Part shown: one piece after another, positions 24,476-37,783 of the stretch | Layout of the letters: every line of letters starts with the position of its first letter | Numbering within the stretch: the first letter of the stretch is position 1 | Assembly (NCBI GenBank): GCA_964017155.1 | Contig: OZ024855.1 | Location: 56,025,428-56,089,427 of the forward strand | Direction: 5' to 3' | Origin: Oasisia sp. SBJ-2009 | Taxonomy: Eukaryota > Annelida > Polychaeta > Sabellida > Siboglinidae | Length of the DNA: 64,000 nucleotides | The notes under the pieces: generated by a model | Database searches by the model: none | What the model saw: only the letters and a program-made list of their open reading frames with translations | What the model was told of the DNA's origin: nothing | Translations under genes and position numbers: made by a program

Positions 24476-25250
24476 CGGCCTTTCATATCTACAACCACAG
24501 CAAATACTCTCTTTATAACACTGATCGCTCCCATCATCGATTACGGGGACATCGTGTGATCCAAGGAACCTCAAAGTAAACTAAGGCGAATTCAAAACCT
24601 TCAAAACAAAGCGGGCAGAGTCATTCTACGCTGCAGACGGCGAACTCACTTATCAATCATACATAGCTCACTCGGATGGCTATCATCACTAAACAAAATA
24701 AAGCTGCACAAAACGTTAATGGTAGGCAAATGTCTGTTGGGGGTTGTACCCTCATATCTCCGGGGCAAATTTATACATGCCAAAGACTTCCACTCCTACT
24801 CGACAAGAAATGCTAACTGTAATCTGTTTATACCACGTGTTAGCTGCAATGCAGCCAAGAACCTTTTCTGCTACGAGGGAGCTGTACTTTTCAATAATCT
24901 AATTAACACTATCAAAAGTAGTCAAAGCTACAAAGAGTTCAAAGATAAATGTATAACATATTTTAACCACGTTATATAGAGTACTTCAACACACTGTGTT
25001 GTTGGCAGCTTACCTCGTAGTTATACCATGTTTGTATCTTATTGTAGATTTTATGTTTTGACCTAATTTGTAACCTAATTTATATTTTATGTCTGTTTCA
25101 TCATATATCTTACTATTTTACATCTTTTAATATTGCATGTCTGTACGATTGTGTGCATGAGGACCTCACTGAAAAGAAATCTAGTGTATATATTAATGCA
25201 CACTGTATTTAGCTGAGCCATCCTGAATAAATATATTATATCATCATCAT
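24476..25250 (+). mobile_element. CR1-like LINE 3' fragment with degenerate ORF
   Basis: From about 24490 the plus strand reads in one frame TLFITLIAPIIDYGDIV, stop, then LRRIQNLQNKAGRVILRCRR, LSIIHSSLGWLS, KTLMVGKCLLGVVPSYL and the terminal AAKNLFCYEGAVLFNNL...YFNHVI, stop at 24979. This is the thumb and C-terminal domain of a CR1/Jockey-like RT. A 3' UTR of about 260 bp follows, ending near ATCATCATCGTAATTAAA. The RT catalytic domain is absent. Confidence 0.75.
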
Positions 25251-26107
25251 CGTAATTAAACAAGGTTTTATAGGTATGTTTAAAAATATGGCGGAATCAT
25301 GTCATATTTTAATTGATCTAATATTAAGGGCAATCGTATTTTCAAACGTCGGTGCAGCTACAAAAACATGTATTTTTCAACGCTACAACTAATATGCAAA
25401 AAGTAACTGCAGTTGTGTTATTGAGCATTTCAATGTATCACATACACACAGTTCACATTGAATACAAAACATCACAGGTACTAAAATAAATGCTATTCAA
25501 AGAAAGGTTCTGAACGAAATACAACTGATTACACTAATGTCATGTTACGAATAGACTACCCGGCCGCGCGTATCCGGCAAAGCATGATAGATTGCATGCT
25601 AACAAATCTATAAATCTGATTAACACAACTTGCGGTCATGTACTGTTTATCGTACCTCATCACTTCACTATTATATGCTACTGATAGATTGCAATGTAAC
25701 CAGACACGATTTTGGTTGTAGCGTGGTTTGTTTTATTTAAGATGTTCTTGATATAAGATGTTCTTGATATAAGATGTTTTTGATGTAAGATGTTCTTCAT
25801 TTGATCTCACGCTGGGACGCTCTCGCAAACTGACAATTACTCTTGGACATGACATGCCATCATTGTGCTGGGTACATTTTGCAATTTGCTTGAGAGTCTG
25901 AGTCCGGTCGATAGATCATACATATTCGCTTTATTGAATGGGACGAACATCGACACGAATGTAAAATAACGAATATAGCATGGTGTGCTGTACAAAACAA
26001 ACAGCGATTGTGATTGCCAACAAGAATCTACACACGAATAAACGTCTTGCAAACATAAGCGTCACCTTCGTAAACACCATGGTCGGCTAGTCCAGTAGGA
26101 CCTACGA
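25251..26107. other. No gene seen; 16-bp tandem repeat at 25741-25803
   Basis: Mostly anonymous. GATGTTCTTGATATAA is repeated about four times at 25741-25803 with minor changes. The frame at 25837-26052(-) has no recognisable features. Confidence 0.45.
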
Positions 26108-26316
26108 TCACAAGAGAGGTTTGCACACATCGATGCATTTTTTCCACGATTTAACGCTTCCACACCCACTAGAGGTCCCGACCGTCGCCCAGGGCAGAAT
26201 TATTCCAGACATTCGGTTAGGTGCTCCTCACAAACCGCAATGCACTTGGGATACGGACCTGGTTGGCCGGGTGTAACGAGACTGACGGATGTAGCTAGAA
26301 GCACGAACACCAGTAG
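26108..26316 (-). pseudogene. Seven-cysteine peptide pseudogene, main exon
   Basis: A good acceptor (GCTTTTCAG, AG at 26317-26318) leads into LLVFVLLATSVSLVTPG, a signal peptide like that of member 1. Then come C-IAV-C-EEHLTE-C and a premature TAA in the segment before the fourth Cys, followed by F-C-PGRRSGP. A shift of frame is then needed to reach the last C-IDV-C pair; a run of six A's nearby is a likely slip site. The C1-C4 spacing matches the family, while the C5-C6 stretch is altered. It cannot encode a full peptide. Confidence 0.7.
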
Positions 26317-26644
26317 CTGAAAAGCAAAACAGATCAATGTCAATGAAGTTGTTTTGAACCACTCTAATTGCAAAACAGGTCAAGGTAAATGGGAGGGTCA
26401 CTGAACCATTTTAATTGCAATAGTGTTTCCAAAATTACAATTATGTAACTCGATTTTATATGTAAACAAAATCGATTGTGAACGTTTTCCGTAAGAGGTC
26501 AATGAGCGTAGAGTTAACTATCCAGACAAATCACGAATGCGCCTTTGTGAACTTTAGCCATTTTAAAATCCGTTCTGGGCAAACAGCAGCAGCCATTGAA
26601 AAACAATAACGATCTCAAATAGATTCATCCTGTCCATGTGATTA
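26317..26644. other. No gene seen
   Basis: Sequence upstream (minus sense) of the pseudogene exon. No first exon was identified. Confidence 0.35.
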
Positions 26645-27190
26645 CAAGTGAAAGACAACGTCGGCACTGTTGACCTAATATTACGAACACATAACAAGGG
26701 AAAGGGCAACGTTGGCACTGTTGACATAACAGTACGAAGACATAACAAGGAAAAGACAACGTTGGCACTGTTGACCTAATATTACGAACACATAACAAGG
26801 GAAAGGGCAACGTTGGCACTGTTGACATAATATTACGGACACATAACAAGGAAAAGACAACGTCGGCACTGTTGACGTAATAGTACGAACACATAACAAG
26901 TGAAAGACAACGTCGGCACTGTTGACCTAATATTGCGAACACATAACAAGGAAAAGACAACGTTGGCACTGTTGACATAATATTACGGACACATAACAAG
27001 GAAAAGACAACGTTGGCACTGTTGGCGTAATAATACGAACACATAACAAGGGTAAAAACAACGTTGGCACTGTTGACATAGTATTATATATAAACACAAA
27101 ACAAAGGGAAAGACAACGTGGACACTGCGGAATAACCTTTGTGCATAGATAGATAAAAGGTGAAAGCGTAAGGTAGGCACTGTGTAAACT
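26645..27190. repeat. 50-bp minisatellite
   Basis: About nine clear and one or two degenerate head-to-tail copies of a 50- or 51-bp unit recognised by CAACGTTGGCACTGTTGAC and ACACATAACAAGG. GTTGGCACTG or GTCGGCACTG starts at 26660, 26711, 26761, 26812, 26862, 26912, 26962, 27012 and 27063. The right end is degraded. Overlapping minus-strand frames with repeated PCYVF-type motifs are artefacts. Confidence 0.93.
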
Positions 27191-28545
27191 ATATTGTGCA
27201 ATGTAAAGGAGAGATCGCGTGTTACTGCATGGAAAAAAGTTACTGGTCATAGGAGTAGGTTATAGAGAGCAATGCTGAGCTAATGATCATGAATAATCTG
27301 GATGGACCACACCAGTAAGCTAATGGAAAACATTAGAGGAGACATATACTTCGGCGATGGTGTGCAAACAAATTAATGGCGTGACCTCAGCAACCCAACA
27401 TTAAGAGAACACTATTTCAAGTGAAGATGTATTGTATGAATGGCTTATCTATATTAATAATGTAATTCGTATACGTGGGTGTGAATTATAATATACCCAA
27501 TAGTTTAATTACTGCGAATCATCACCATATAATTCACCCATTTTCGTTATGCCTCAAACAAAATCCCGTTTTGAAACAATACTCAACTAATGGATTGACA
27601 CTGAGTCTAAACAACAGGCACATTCACAACTACATTGGTGGACGCATATGAACACTTCCCAGATATAAGCTTCCGGACATTATTTATTCTTTCATTTATC
27701 GTTGTATATAAGTACATATCTGTGTGAAAGAATGATTCTGAGTTTAATACAACACATGTTCAAACAGTCACGCATGTGTCCATCATCCCTTGCAAGTGAC
27801 TGCATATTTAGGTATGCACATACCGCGATATTATTTCACAATTACCAGTATGAAGTTGACACCTTATACGTTTATACGTCAATATTTGCAAATGATCGTG
27901 TCAAGCTGTACTCAACCGCTTGACAGTGCATTAACACCGCGGACATAGCTTACTTATTTACCCCTTCGGCCACAGTGATCATATACACAAATGCGTACTC
28001 TGGGGAAGACAGGTGAACGTAAGAATGCGAAGCATATCCACTACAAACTACTCGTTGCAAAGTATATTGCACATGCGACACGCATAACTGTAACACCGAA
28101 ATACACTTGCAAGCGATGAGGCCACTTATCATGCGGAATGCTAATCTAAGAAGCGTCCGCCGAAGAGAAACACTTTTACAAACCTCCGTCTAGCTATCAC
28201 TATATTCTATGGATATCTGAGCAATGGCTATGCAAATGAAATGGAGGTATTATTGGTTAGAGCAAAACTCATCTATGTATTCAAACACACAATATAGAAT
28301 ATAAAAAATACCAATCTTTTCATATGCATACATACGCACATACATAGTAATTAAGTAAGTAAGCTTTACTTGGAAATGCCCAATCACATATAACGTAGAC
28401 AATCATAAAAATAGACAACATAATATACAATTCCAAGTCAATTAAAGCTGTGACCATTTTTTTTTCCAATGTGATGAGATACTAATTTTTAAGATAAGTA
28501 TACTGGTCCCCGACATCCTCAAAAGAACGACATTACTTTTATATA
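27191..28545. other. No gene seen
   Basis: Anonymous AT-rich sequence. A minus frame at 27950-28132 has a few cysteines but no signal peptide and no family spacing. Confidence 0.4.
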
Positions 28546-28770
<225 letters not shown>

Positions 28771-29079
28771 TGCATATGTTCATGGAGTATTGATCTTTTG
28801 TCTCAGGAAAAGTTTTTGTTGTTCACCATTTCGTATTCATTTTGAGATAATATTTAATTCCACAACAACATTTTATAAACGTAATAGTAATACGTTTGGA
28901 TCACGGATAGAACATCCATATGTGAGTTGTAATGAAAGTATCGTTCGGAAACGAAACCAAAGCACATAGAAACAGTGTAGTGAATCACATCGGCGAACAT
29001 CACCCGATGCTGGCATTTTATTGCGTTCAATAGTCATACAAAGCAGTTGTAGACTTATTTACTGCCTGTCACGCATATT
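28771..29079. other. No gene seen
   Basis: Anonymous sequence between a microsatellite and a LINE remnant. Confidence 0.4.
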
Positions 29080-29290
29080 GGCAGCAACGGAATTCTTTAA
29101 TATATGACTATTCTTTGTTAATCTCCGGATGGTGCCCCAGCTCAATCCTGCTTCCTTCATATCTCCTTCCACGGTTCTGCTCCATGTCGTTTCCGGACGT
29201 TCTGTGTTCGTTTGTCCTTCAGGGGTCTAAAAAGCTAAGATTCTGATCATTCAGGCGTCTTCGTTCCGTAGCACGTGGCCAATCTTTACC
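29080..29290 (-). mobile_element. Degenerate LINE C-terminal fragment
   Basis: The minus strand reads IGHVLRNEDA, later RPETTWSRTVEGDMKEAGLS and WGTIRRLTKN, with two stops between. The order GH.LR, RP..TW.RT.E.dmKEaGLsW..i.r is the C-terminus shared by many RTE/L2-type LINE proteins. No RT core remains nearby. Confidence 0.65.
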
Positions 29291-29599
29291 ACTGGCGTGT
29301 GACAATGATGGTGCGCATATGTTGAGCCCGAATGTCGTTATTCTTCTCCGGAGACTTGTGTGAACTGATGTATGATGTGGACGTATATAAATTATATAAC
29401 ATGAAGTTATTATGCTCTACACTATTATGCAAACCACATACATGTAATTGAAATCAGGTTTACCTTATAGTATAAACGAAAGCAATGAAGGAGGCCTCTG
29501 ATATGAGAGCCACTGACTCACTTTTAATGACAACTAAAATGTCTGTATAATGTAAGTATACGCATGGTAAGTTTTGGCAACCGGCATGAAGCTTGTGTT
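29291..29599. other. No gene seen
   Basis: Anonymous AT-rich sequence. Confidence 0.4.
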
Positions 29600-29602
29600 C
29601 AG

Positions 29603-29700
<98 letters not shown>

Positions 29701-29709
29701 TCAGTCATA

Positions 29710-29770
<61 letters not shown>

Positions 29771-29786
29771 ATGTGGGTATGCGTGT
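29600..29786. repeat. Duplicated (TA)n-(TG)n block
   Basis: Two units of GTGTTCAGTCATATA followed by (TA)n and (TG)n lie in tandem, so a microsatellite with its left flank (GTTCAGTCATAT) was duplicated. Confidence 0.9.
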
Positions 29787-30427
29787 AGATTTCACAGGCG
29801 GTTCCAGGAGCCTGGGAGGCACAAGACCCCAAACGTTTAGAATTTGGCCATGCTATGTCTGGACTAGACTGGCGTACCACGTAGATGTGTTAACTATTCT
29901 AACAGTAACAGTTATGATAACTAGTCATCATATTATTATAATGACTAGTATATTTGCAACTGTACCTGACTTTGACCGGATATTGTTATATCATAGTCAT
30001 ATCTGTTAACTACAGTTACTGTACATTTTAATTAACTCTAGGGCTGACGAGTATGTTCTGCATACCAAAACTAATGCAATATTTACCAGCGGGACCTTTC
30101 CATGAATGCATTTTTTGCACATCATAAACATGGCATAGATAGCTCACTGAACTAGGCAAACTGTCATCGCTTTGCATATTCGACAAACTTGTTGATATCA
30201 TAATTTCTATTCCTGCGATCACTATATGATAGGTCGTTGACCTACTGACACTGTAGTCGTGATGGTTATTCAACATACTGCAAGTCGTTCTGTTTCTGGT
30301 GCTGTGTTCACCTTCTTCATTGAATTATTCAACCTGACAGTACTTCTTAGTACGTATCTTTGCAAAACAACACGTTTTATATTGCCGAAAGAAACCAACG
30401 CAACCAGTAATATTGGTCGTAGCATAG
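29787..30427. other. No gene seen; may include the 3' UTR of the 30428 gene
   Basis: Downstream (minus sense) of the peptide exon. No other coding signal. Confidence 0.35.
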
Positions 30428-30649
30428 TTACGGGTAATCATCCTTATAGACGACACATTCGTCAATGCATTCGACTCGCTCATCTACACACATTTGTTGA
30501 ACCGGACGTGGCCACTTCCGTACACGACATTGTCTTTGGAGGCACTGCATGAACAGTTCATCGCAAGACATCAGACAATATTCGTAGGGTGTCTTTTCCG
30601 CAGCTCCGGAAACGCAGGTGAACATACCTAACATCACGGACATCGTAAG
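30428..30649 (-). CDS. Secreted seven-cysteine peptide, main exon (member 2)
   Basis: The acceptor TTTCCCTTTCAG (AG at 30650-30651) leads into a phase-0 frame of 73 residues. It starts with a signal-peptide body (LTMSVMLGMFTCVSGA) and continues with a mature chain of about 55 residues. Cysteine spacing is C-x3-C-x6-C-x4-C-x12-C-x6-C-x3-C, with DELF between C2 and C3, KWPRPV between C4 and C5, VDERVE between C5 and C6 and IDE between C6 and C7. The chain is rich in both acidic and basic residues, as expected for exposed amphipathic helices. A candidate first exon (Met plus three codons, then GTGAGT) lies at 32546-32557. An internal Met in the intron is in frame but would bypass the splice site, so I prefer the spliced model. 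Function is unknown. Confidence 0.82.
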   Translation of the reverse strand, partial: LTMSVMLGMFTCVSGAAEKTPYEYCLMSCDELFMQCLQRQCRVRKWPRPVQQMCVDERVECIDECVVYKDDYP

Positions 30650-31059
30650 CTGAAAGGGAAATAACATATTGAACATAAATATTTTCAATGATACACTAAG
30701 CTATTTATGCTAATTATCCTGTGCTAATTCTGGCAAGATACAAGTAGGCATGTCTGACCCCGAACATAAACCTACAGTGGAACAATCTGGACGTCACTGA
30801 ATATGACAAGTTTTTTCCTACCGCCGTATCTATTCTTAAGGACTGTTCAAATCGATTTACCCTTCGCCACGCGCAAGTCCTGTTCATTCGAATACCGCCT
30901 CGGAACATTTATTCAAGCTGCTACTGTTTCCTTCCAATCACAATCAAATACTAAACTGAATATTAATGAAGACCGTGACGTATCGCGTTTGAAATTGTTT
31001 CGCTGGTTATAGAGCGTTGTCATTTTAGGTCACCTTTTTATTTCGAACACGCATACAAA

Positions 31060-31062
<3 letters not shown>

Positions 31063-31133
<71 letters not shown>
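31063..31133. repeat. (TA)n microsatellite
   Basis: About 70 bp of pure TA. A second (TA)n run lies at 31459-31520. Confidence 0.97.
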
Positions 31134-31135
<2 letters not shown>

Positions 31136-31454
31136 CGCCTATCTGACATAATAAGACAACATATTCTGGATTTCGCGCAAAATGTCTATTAATGGAGTTA
31201 TTCGGAACACCCCGGAATTGATAGGAGCACGTCAAAAACTGTTTAATTAAATAAGGTAGCATTGAGGGTAAGTAGCTTAGAAACAACAAGAACCACGTGT
31301 TGTTAAAACTTGTGACACCCTCGCGTATCTCAAATCTCATTTGAAGTCATATGGCGCTGCCATCCACTGAATCCAATTTTAATATTAGTTATCGTTTTCG
31401 TGATAATGAATTCTTCACACATACCTTTCTATATTAAGTGTTTATATTAAATTA

Positions 31455-31520
<66 letters not shown>

Positions 31521-31522
<2 letters not shown>

Positions 31523-32545
31523 TTTATATAAATATTAGTATTATTTATTATTATTTAAATTTTGATATAACTATATTCTTCTTTACTTAGACATTCTCAT
31601 GCAATTCAATATGTATTCGTTTGTAATTATTCTTATTAATACTAGTATTTTAAATAATATATATACTGTATTCATTTTTTTATTTAGCATTTATTGAAAT
31701 TTTTCCATTTGATATATATTTCAATATGTTTATATTTCAAACAAAACATGTTATTATTGTTATTATAATAACCGCTATCGAACCCGGATATTTTTCGGTT
31801 GAGAATCGTGTGATTTATCATTTGTATTGAGCCGCATTAGGCGCTTTTTGACATGGTCATGGAATTGGAGAGGATTAGGCTTATAACGAGGACTATACAG
31901 AGGAGAAGCGAGGGAACCACTAGACGAAATCTAGTTCGTTCACAGGATGCCCAGCATGTTGGACTACATGTTGACAACATCACAGTTTGCCTCCCTGTTT
32001 GCTTGTATTGAATAAACACAGTTGAAGAGTCAGCTGTTTTGTATGTCGCATTTAATAGAATACACGAGAAAAACGACCAAGAGAACATGCAAACTTAGAA
32101 GCGGTAAAAAGAGAACACTATTGACAATATAGTAGACACCGTTTAATGAAAGTATAATTAGAATAAAAGAGGATGCGAGAAACAACAATGTCTGAATGGT
32201 ATCCAATTATCATCGACAGACAGCCAACAATTCGGAAGACAGCCCCCATCCTACTGCGTGAAAAAACGTCCTATTCTACGAAGCTATCCAGACGCTACCT
32301 ATCAAACTAAGGTATATAAGCTAGGAACACACATAGTCGTTCTCGCATAAATAATCATTCTTCCGTGGCGTGTAATATAATTATAATTGCATACATTATC
32401 AACAGGGCAACGGGCCACCTTTGTGCGTATTCGATATAAACTGTCCTGTTGTGTTAACAACAATGGGGCACGAATTACATTAATACGCGAGTGGGTTTAA
32501 ACACGGACATGGAGCTATCAAACACGTAAAAGGTGGCCTACTCAC
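31521..32545. other. No gene seen
   Basis: Strongly AT-rich left part, then anonymous sequence. Short frames such as 31837-32088(-) have no features. Confidence 0.4.
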
Positions 32546-32557
32546 AATCGTGTCCAT
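32546..32557 (-). CDS. Candidate first exon for the 30428 peptide gene
   Basis: In minus sense ATGGACACGATT is followed directly by a consensus donor GTGAGT (GT at 32544-32545). Joining in phase 0 to the exon at 30649 would give a normal-length signal peptide and an intron of about 1.9 kb. A 12-bp exon with a donor can occur by chance and no TATA box was found upstream, so this is only a proposal. Confidence 0.22.
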
Positions 32558-32759
32558 GGCTCCTTGTGACGACAAGATGGCCTGTGTTCGGCCGACACAT
32601 AAGTTATGTCAAGTGTACGCCTTATTTCTTCAACATTACTAGTGTGACAATGCCAAAACAAACGCCCTTCTACAAATGTCTCTTTCAGTGTATATATGTC
32701 ACGAGTCTTGCCGATATATGGTTTGGTAGGTATGCAAACTCAGATAAATACATAAATAC

Positions 32760-34384
32760 ATCCTCGTTCCAGACAATGGCATATGATCGACTTCATCATC
32801 ACGAGGTGTCGGGATAAGATGGACATCCACAGTACCCGAGTCATGCGTGGAGCAAACACCTGGACCGATCACCAGATGCTGAGGTCAAAAGACACTTATG
32901 AGCAGAAGAGACCAAACCCACCAGAGACTGTTGCAAACCAGGATCACTAGGTCCACCACTGCAGCATACAAGGATGCCTGCAGATTGCTATAAAACCACA
33001 CGCGTGCACTGAAGTCAGACTGGTGGGAAAGGAAGGCAGTGGAGATGCAGAGAGCTGCTGACAGCAACAACATGAAGGGCTTCTACAATGGGCTGAAGGA
33101 AGTGTGGGGACCCAAAAAGAAGGGACCTGTACAACTGAAATCAACAGATGGAATGGATACCTTCTCTGACAGCAAGAGAGTTGTGGCAAGATGGAGTGAA
33201 CACTTCCAGAAGCTACTCAACATCCCTGGCGACATAGATCACGAAGCTCTGGACAACATCCCGCAGCGCATTATCAAGACAAGCCTCGATGAGATTCCAA
33301 CTATGGATGAGATGGCTAGAGCAATCGCCGGCCTGAAAGATGACAAACACCTGGAGGAGATGGAATTCCTGCAGAAGTATGGAAGCACGGAGGAGACAAT
33401 CTGTTCAGCAGACTGCACCAACTAATCACCAATGCCTGGGAGGTGGGTTCTGTACCACAAGCATGGAAGGATGCCAGCATTGTAACCATCTACAAGAAAG
33501 GTGATCGAACAGACTGTGGGAACTATAGAGGAATCTCTCTTCTTTCCATAGCGGGCAAGATCTTCGCGAGGCAGTGCACTGGTTGCACACTCTGCTGAAG
33601 AGATGCAGACAATAGTGGATGCTTTCTCCGATGCGTCAAAGAAGTTCGGCCTGAAGATTAACATCAAGAAGACCGAGGTGCTGTAACAATCTAACTGTAC
33701 AAGAACCCGAGAGGAGGATATCATGGTTGATGGAAACAAGCTGAACTCTGTTCTAGAATTCACCTAACTCGGAAGCACTATATCGAGTGATGGGTGCATT
33801 GAAGACGAAATACAGAGGAGGATGGCCAAGGCTACTGCATCTTTGGGCCGACTACGCCAGATACTCTGTAACAACCACCATGCATGTGTCCATGCGGGTT
33901 AAAGGCAAGATATACCGTGCAATCGTGCTGTCCACCCTCCTATATGGAGCTGAGGCATGGACAGTGTACAGACGACAGGTGAAAAAGCTGCATGCCTTCA
34001 TGATGCGACATCTGCGTTCGATCATGAGGATAACCTGGATGGACAAAGTGACAAACAAGGAAATACTAGAGCCAACAGGGCTGCCATCTATGGAAGATCT
34101 TCTGATCAGAAAGAATCTCCGGTGGACTGGACACCTCACAAGGATGTCACCAGACAGGCTACCGAAGCAGGTTCTCAACTCTCAACTGTCTTCTGGTCAC
34201 AGAAAGAGAGGGCGCCCTCGTCTCCGGTTCAAAGATACCATCAAGAGAAACCTGAAGATGAGAGACATAAAGATCGACTCATGGACATCACTCACACAGC
34301 AGAGAGACAAATGGAGAGCAACAGTCAAGTGATGGAAGCAGTCTTTGTCGCTTCGCGACCGACAGCATGATGATGATGATGATG
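32760..34384 (+). mobile_element. RTE-like LINE copy 2, 5'-truncated and internally deleted
   Basis: Nearly identical to copy 1 from its position 12577 to its end. Two internal deletions are obvious. About 265 bp are missing at 32890 (between the endonuclease end and the linker). Exactly 530 bp are missing at 33571, corresponding to copy-1 positions 13659-14188, which removes most of the RT palm including the GVKQGC block and the FADD catalytic block. Frameshifts are also present (for example near 33345). The 3' end carries the same CGACCGACAGC and (ATG)n tail. Confidence 0.9.
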
Positions 34385-34449
34385 TAAACATTAACCGTGA
34401 TCAAATAAAATAAAATAAACTAATCTATGATATAATTGTAATTATAGTT

Positions 34450-35068
34450 ATAATTATGGTCGTCTTTTCAGAAAGTAAATGCACACATAAAACACGTTAA
34501 AAGAGCGAAGTTTTCTGAGACAGTAAAGACGCTGCTGACATTTCTTATATGTGACACTGCAGTGGCGGTCCCACTTCATCATATTGTCAAATGCTGTGGT
34601 GCGGTATTTATACTCGTCAACTCCCTCTACCTTTTTATCGTAGAAGACAGTATCAGTCTGGGATGGAGGGTATTTCCTAAAATCAATGGTTATCGATGCC
34701 TTCATACACACATACGATTTATCACATCATTAAATAAGGTCGTTTAACACAGGACCGTGGCCATGGTCAAACAACAGACTGAGTAAAGCTGTGCCATCTG
34801 ATAATTTAATACAATATCTATTGGGACGGGTGCATGTGCAATCATTTGTATGTAGTTTGAATACAAGTGGGGGTAAGACACATCCTTGGGGTGAGGCAGA
34901 GGAAACAACCTTCACATTATATCTAGTGTTATTCACTCGAGCCCGTTGGGGTCTCCCCATCAAATAAATCAAGCACCCATTGCGCCAAATTAGATTCATG
35001 TTTAAACTAAAAGAATTCATTTCTTAAACAACACGTGGGACTGCACCGTATTAAAGGCAGAGTTCATA
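34450..35068 (-). mobile_element. Degenerate LINE RT fragment
   Basis: In minus sense the frames read MNSAFNTVQSHVLFKK, then WRNGCLIYLMGRPQRARVNN, SPQGCVLPPLVFKLHTNDC, and finally VEGVDEYKYRTTAFDNMM and CQQRLYCLRKLRSFNV. These are the SSAFNTIQ, GR.Q.V, PQGCVLSP and YLG...QQR...LR blocks of an L2/Rex-like RT, broken by stops and shifts. The catalytic Asp-Asp pair is not readable in this copy. It is flanked by two RTE-like copies, so three LINE remnants are adjacent. Confidence 0.75.
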
Positions 35069-35198
35069 TTATATCCCAATTACTCTCCACGCGAGCGTGG
35101 TAGCTACGATTGTTAGATAACAGTTTACGTATTACGCACACGTTACATTTTATGTTACGAACACAGATTTATGCAATGTCTTATCGTGTTATATTGTA

Positions 35199-35391
35199 CG
35201 TGTCCGGTTCAAGGCTACAATCAAGAGAAACCTGAAGCTGAAAGACATAAAGACCGACTCGTGGACATCACTCTCATAGCAGAGAGATAAATGGACACCA
35301 ATAGTCAAGTGATGGAAGCAGTCTTTGTCGTATCGCGACCGACAGCATGATGATGATGATAATGATGATGATGATGATGATGATGATGATA

Positions 35392-35450
<59 letters not shown>
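35199..35450 (+). mobile_element. RTE-like LINE copy 3, last 150 bp with expanded (ATG)n tail
   Basis: TCCGGTTCAAGGCTACAATC onward matches the last 150 bp of copies 1 and 2 through CGACCGACAGC. The (ATG)n tail has grown to about 105 bp (35347-35450) with two AATG interruptions. This is a severely 5'-truncated insertion. Confidence 0.9.
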
Positions 35451-35825
35451 TCCATATTTACATTTTAACACACATATGGCGGCCATCTTGGATGCGTAAG
35501 ATGGCGGGTACTACAGAAGATATATTTTCAATATTTTTGCTGCTAGACCACAATGTAAACATTTGTTTTCAGATTAGATATGTTACAAACATTTCTGAAA
35601 ATGCAAATCATCAAAAAAGAGCGAAAATCTAAATATTAATATTGTGTAAAATAGGTCATGTTTATTCAGTCAACATTGCTCCAGGTCCTAAATGAGCAAC
35701 TAGACATAGACGAAGCTAGTTGTAAACGAATAATCTTCGGGCATTTATTGCAACATGGTTGAATGCTTTGGAGATAAGTCCAGATGGCGTTCGATTGAAA
35801 AAATATGTAAGGCATTAAAGCAAAA

Positions 35826-35880
35826 ATACGCTTTGAGCAGTCCCAAAAACAGGGTTGTGTAAAAACTTACCTTTATTTAA
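35826..35880 (+). mobile_element. CR1/L2-like LINE 3'-terminal fragment
   Basis: TACGCTTTGAGCAGTCCC...GGGTTGTGTAAAAACTTACC resembles the terminal hairpin segment of L2/CR1-type LINEs, like those at 17235 and 57486. Only the end is present. Confidence 0.4.
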
Positions 35881-37221
35881 TTCGCGTCATTAAGAACTGT
35901 GCTGTCACCATCATTGTAATAGGAGTCTCAATGTTACCAAGCCTATTTTACCTCGTTCACAACTCACATTACTCTAGTTTGATTTTATCAGTAACCCTTA
36001 TATTAAGGCTAACCGTTTGCTTACGTTTTAGTGTCACGTCCGCAAGTTGCACGATATGACGTTATAATTATAATATTATAATATGTGTTACGTACTTCCT
36101 GGGAATTATACAAAAAATGTATGAGCTAACAGAGTAAGTATTCATATCAAGTAACGTTTTGAGATTTCTCCGAATAATCTCTCAGCCCGAGGATATAACA
36201 CATCTATTCTTGAGAGTTAAGTATACATAGTTATGAATAACCAAGAAACCGTAACCTCTGTACCTACATTAAAGAAATGCATGAGTTGGCTGAAAACAAA
36301 AGCTCGACATGTCACAGCAGTGTCAAAGTCATAAAATCTATCGCGCGTATTGGTCAAGCTTCGCAACATATGACATCCGAATTGCAATTGGTCAGATTGT
36401 TTAACTCGTTCAGGTATACATGCCCAAACAAGTGCATTTGTTTTCTCCTTGACAGTTTCCCCCACAATCAGTGTTATATGTATCTTCTGTGACGGGACAA
36501 CGAATTTAGGTTGTTCACCAGACGAAATCCGGTAGATGGAGACGCTGCGACGTTATTGTGCCTACTCAGAGATGCCACCTGGGTGTCACTCGGGCAGCAC
36601 ACAGTGATGGCGGATGTAGTCTGTGAGTGTTACGAAGTTGTTCTCGCCAGAGTTTGTGATGTGACGATGAACAAAACTTTGGCTAGCGCAGTGGGTGCTA
36701 GTTAAAACTGACTATCATAATGATACTAAGACGTACGTTGTGTGCTGCAGATAGCTGTCAGTGACGTTGAATTTGACTACTCTTGAGCGGATGTTCATTA
36801 GTTCGTTGGAAAACTACACAAACTTCTACCACTGGTTTATATATTGTACAGTTTGCAACGAAATCTTCATAAACAATAAGATATCTGGGAATAACGTTAA
36901 GATGTTCGCTATGTTCACTATGTCCAAGCTATCGCGTCAGACCACAAGACATTATCCTGACTAAATTAGAACTTCTCCATAATCGTAAACGTTTCCTACT
37001 GTTCCAGTACACTTATGTCCAATGTCACAGAACAAACTACACACTTCACCTTATCAATAGTTTACTAATTGATTGCCACAATGCACGATTTAAGAGAACT
37101 AGACACATTAAACGCCACTGAACTCAATTATTGAGTAATCACCATGTACAGATTTGTTTTAACATGTTTATTATGTGCATATTAGAGCAACGGAGATTTA
37201 TTGAAACATCATCTCCACATA
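35881..37221. other. No gene seen
   Basis: Anonymous sequence. Short frames at 36217-36492, 36511-36705 and 36761-36964 show no domain, signal peptide or splice context. Confidence 0.4.
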
Positions 37222-37783
<562 letters not shown>

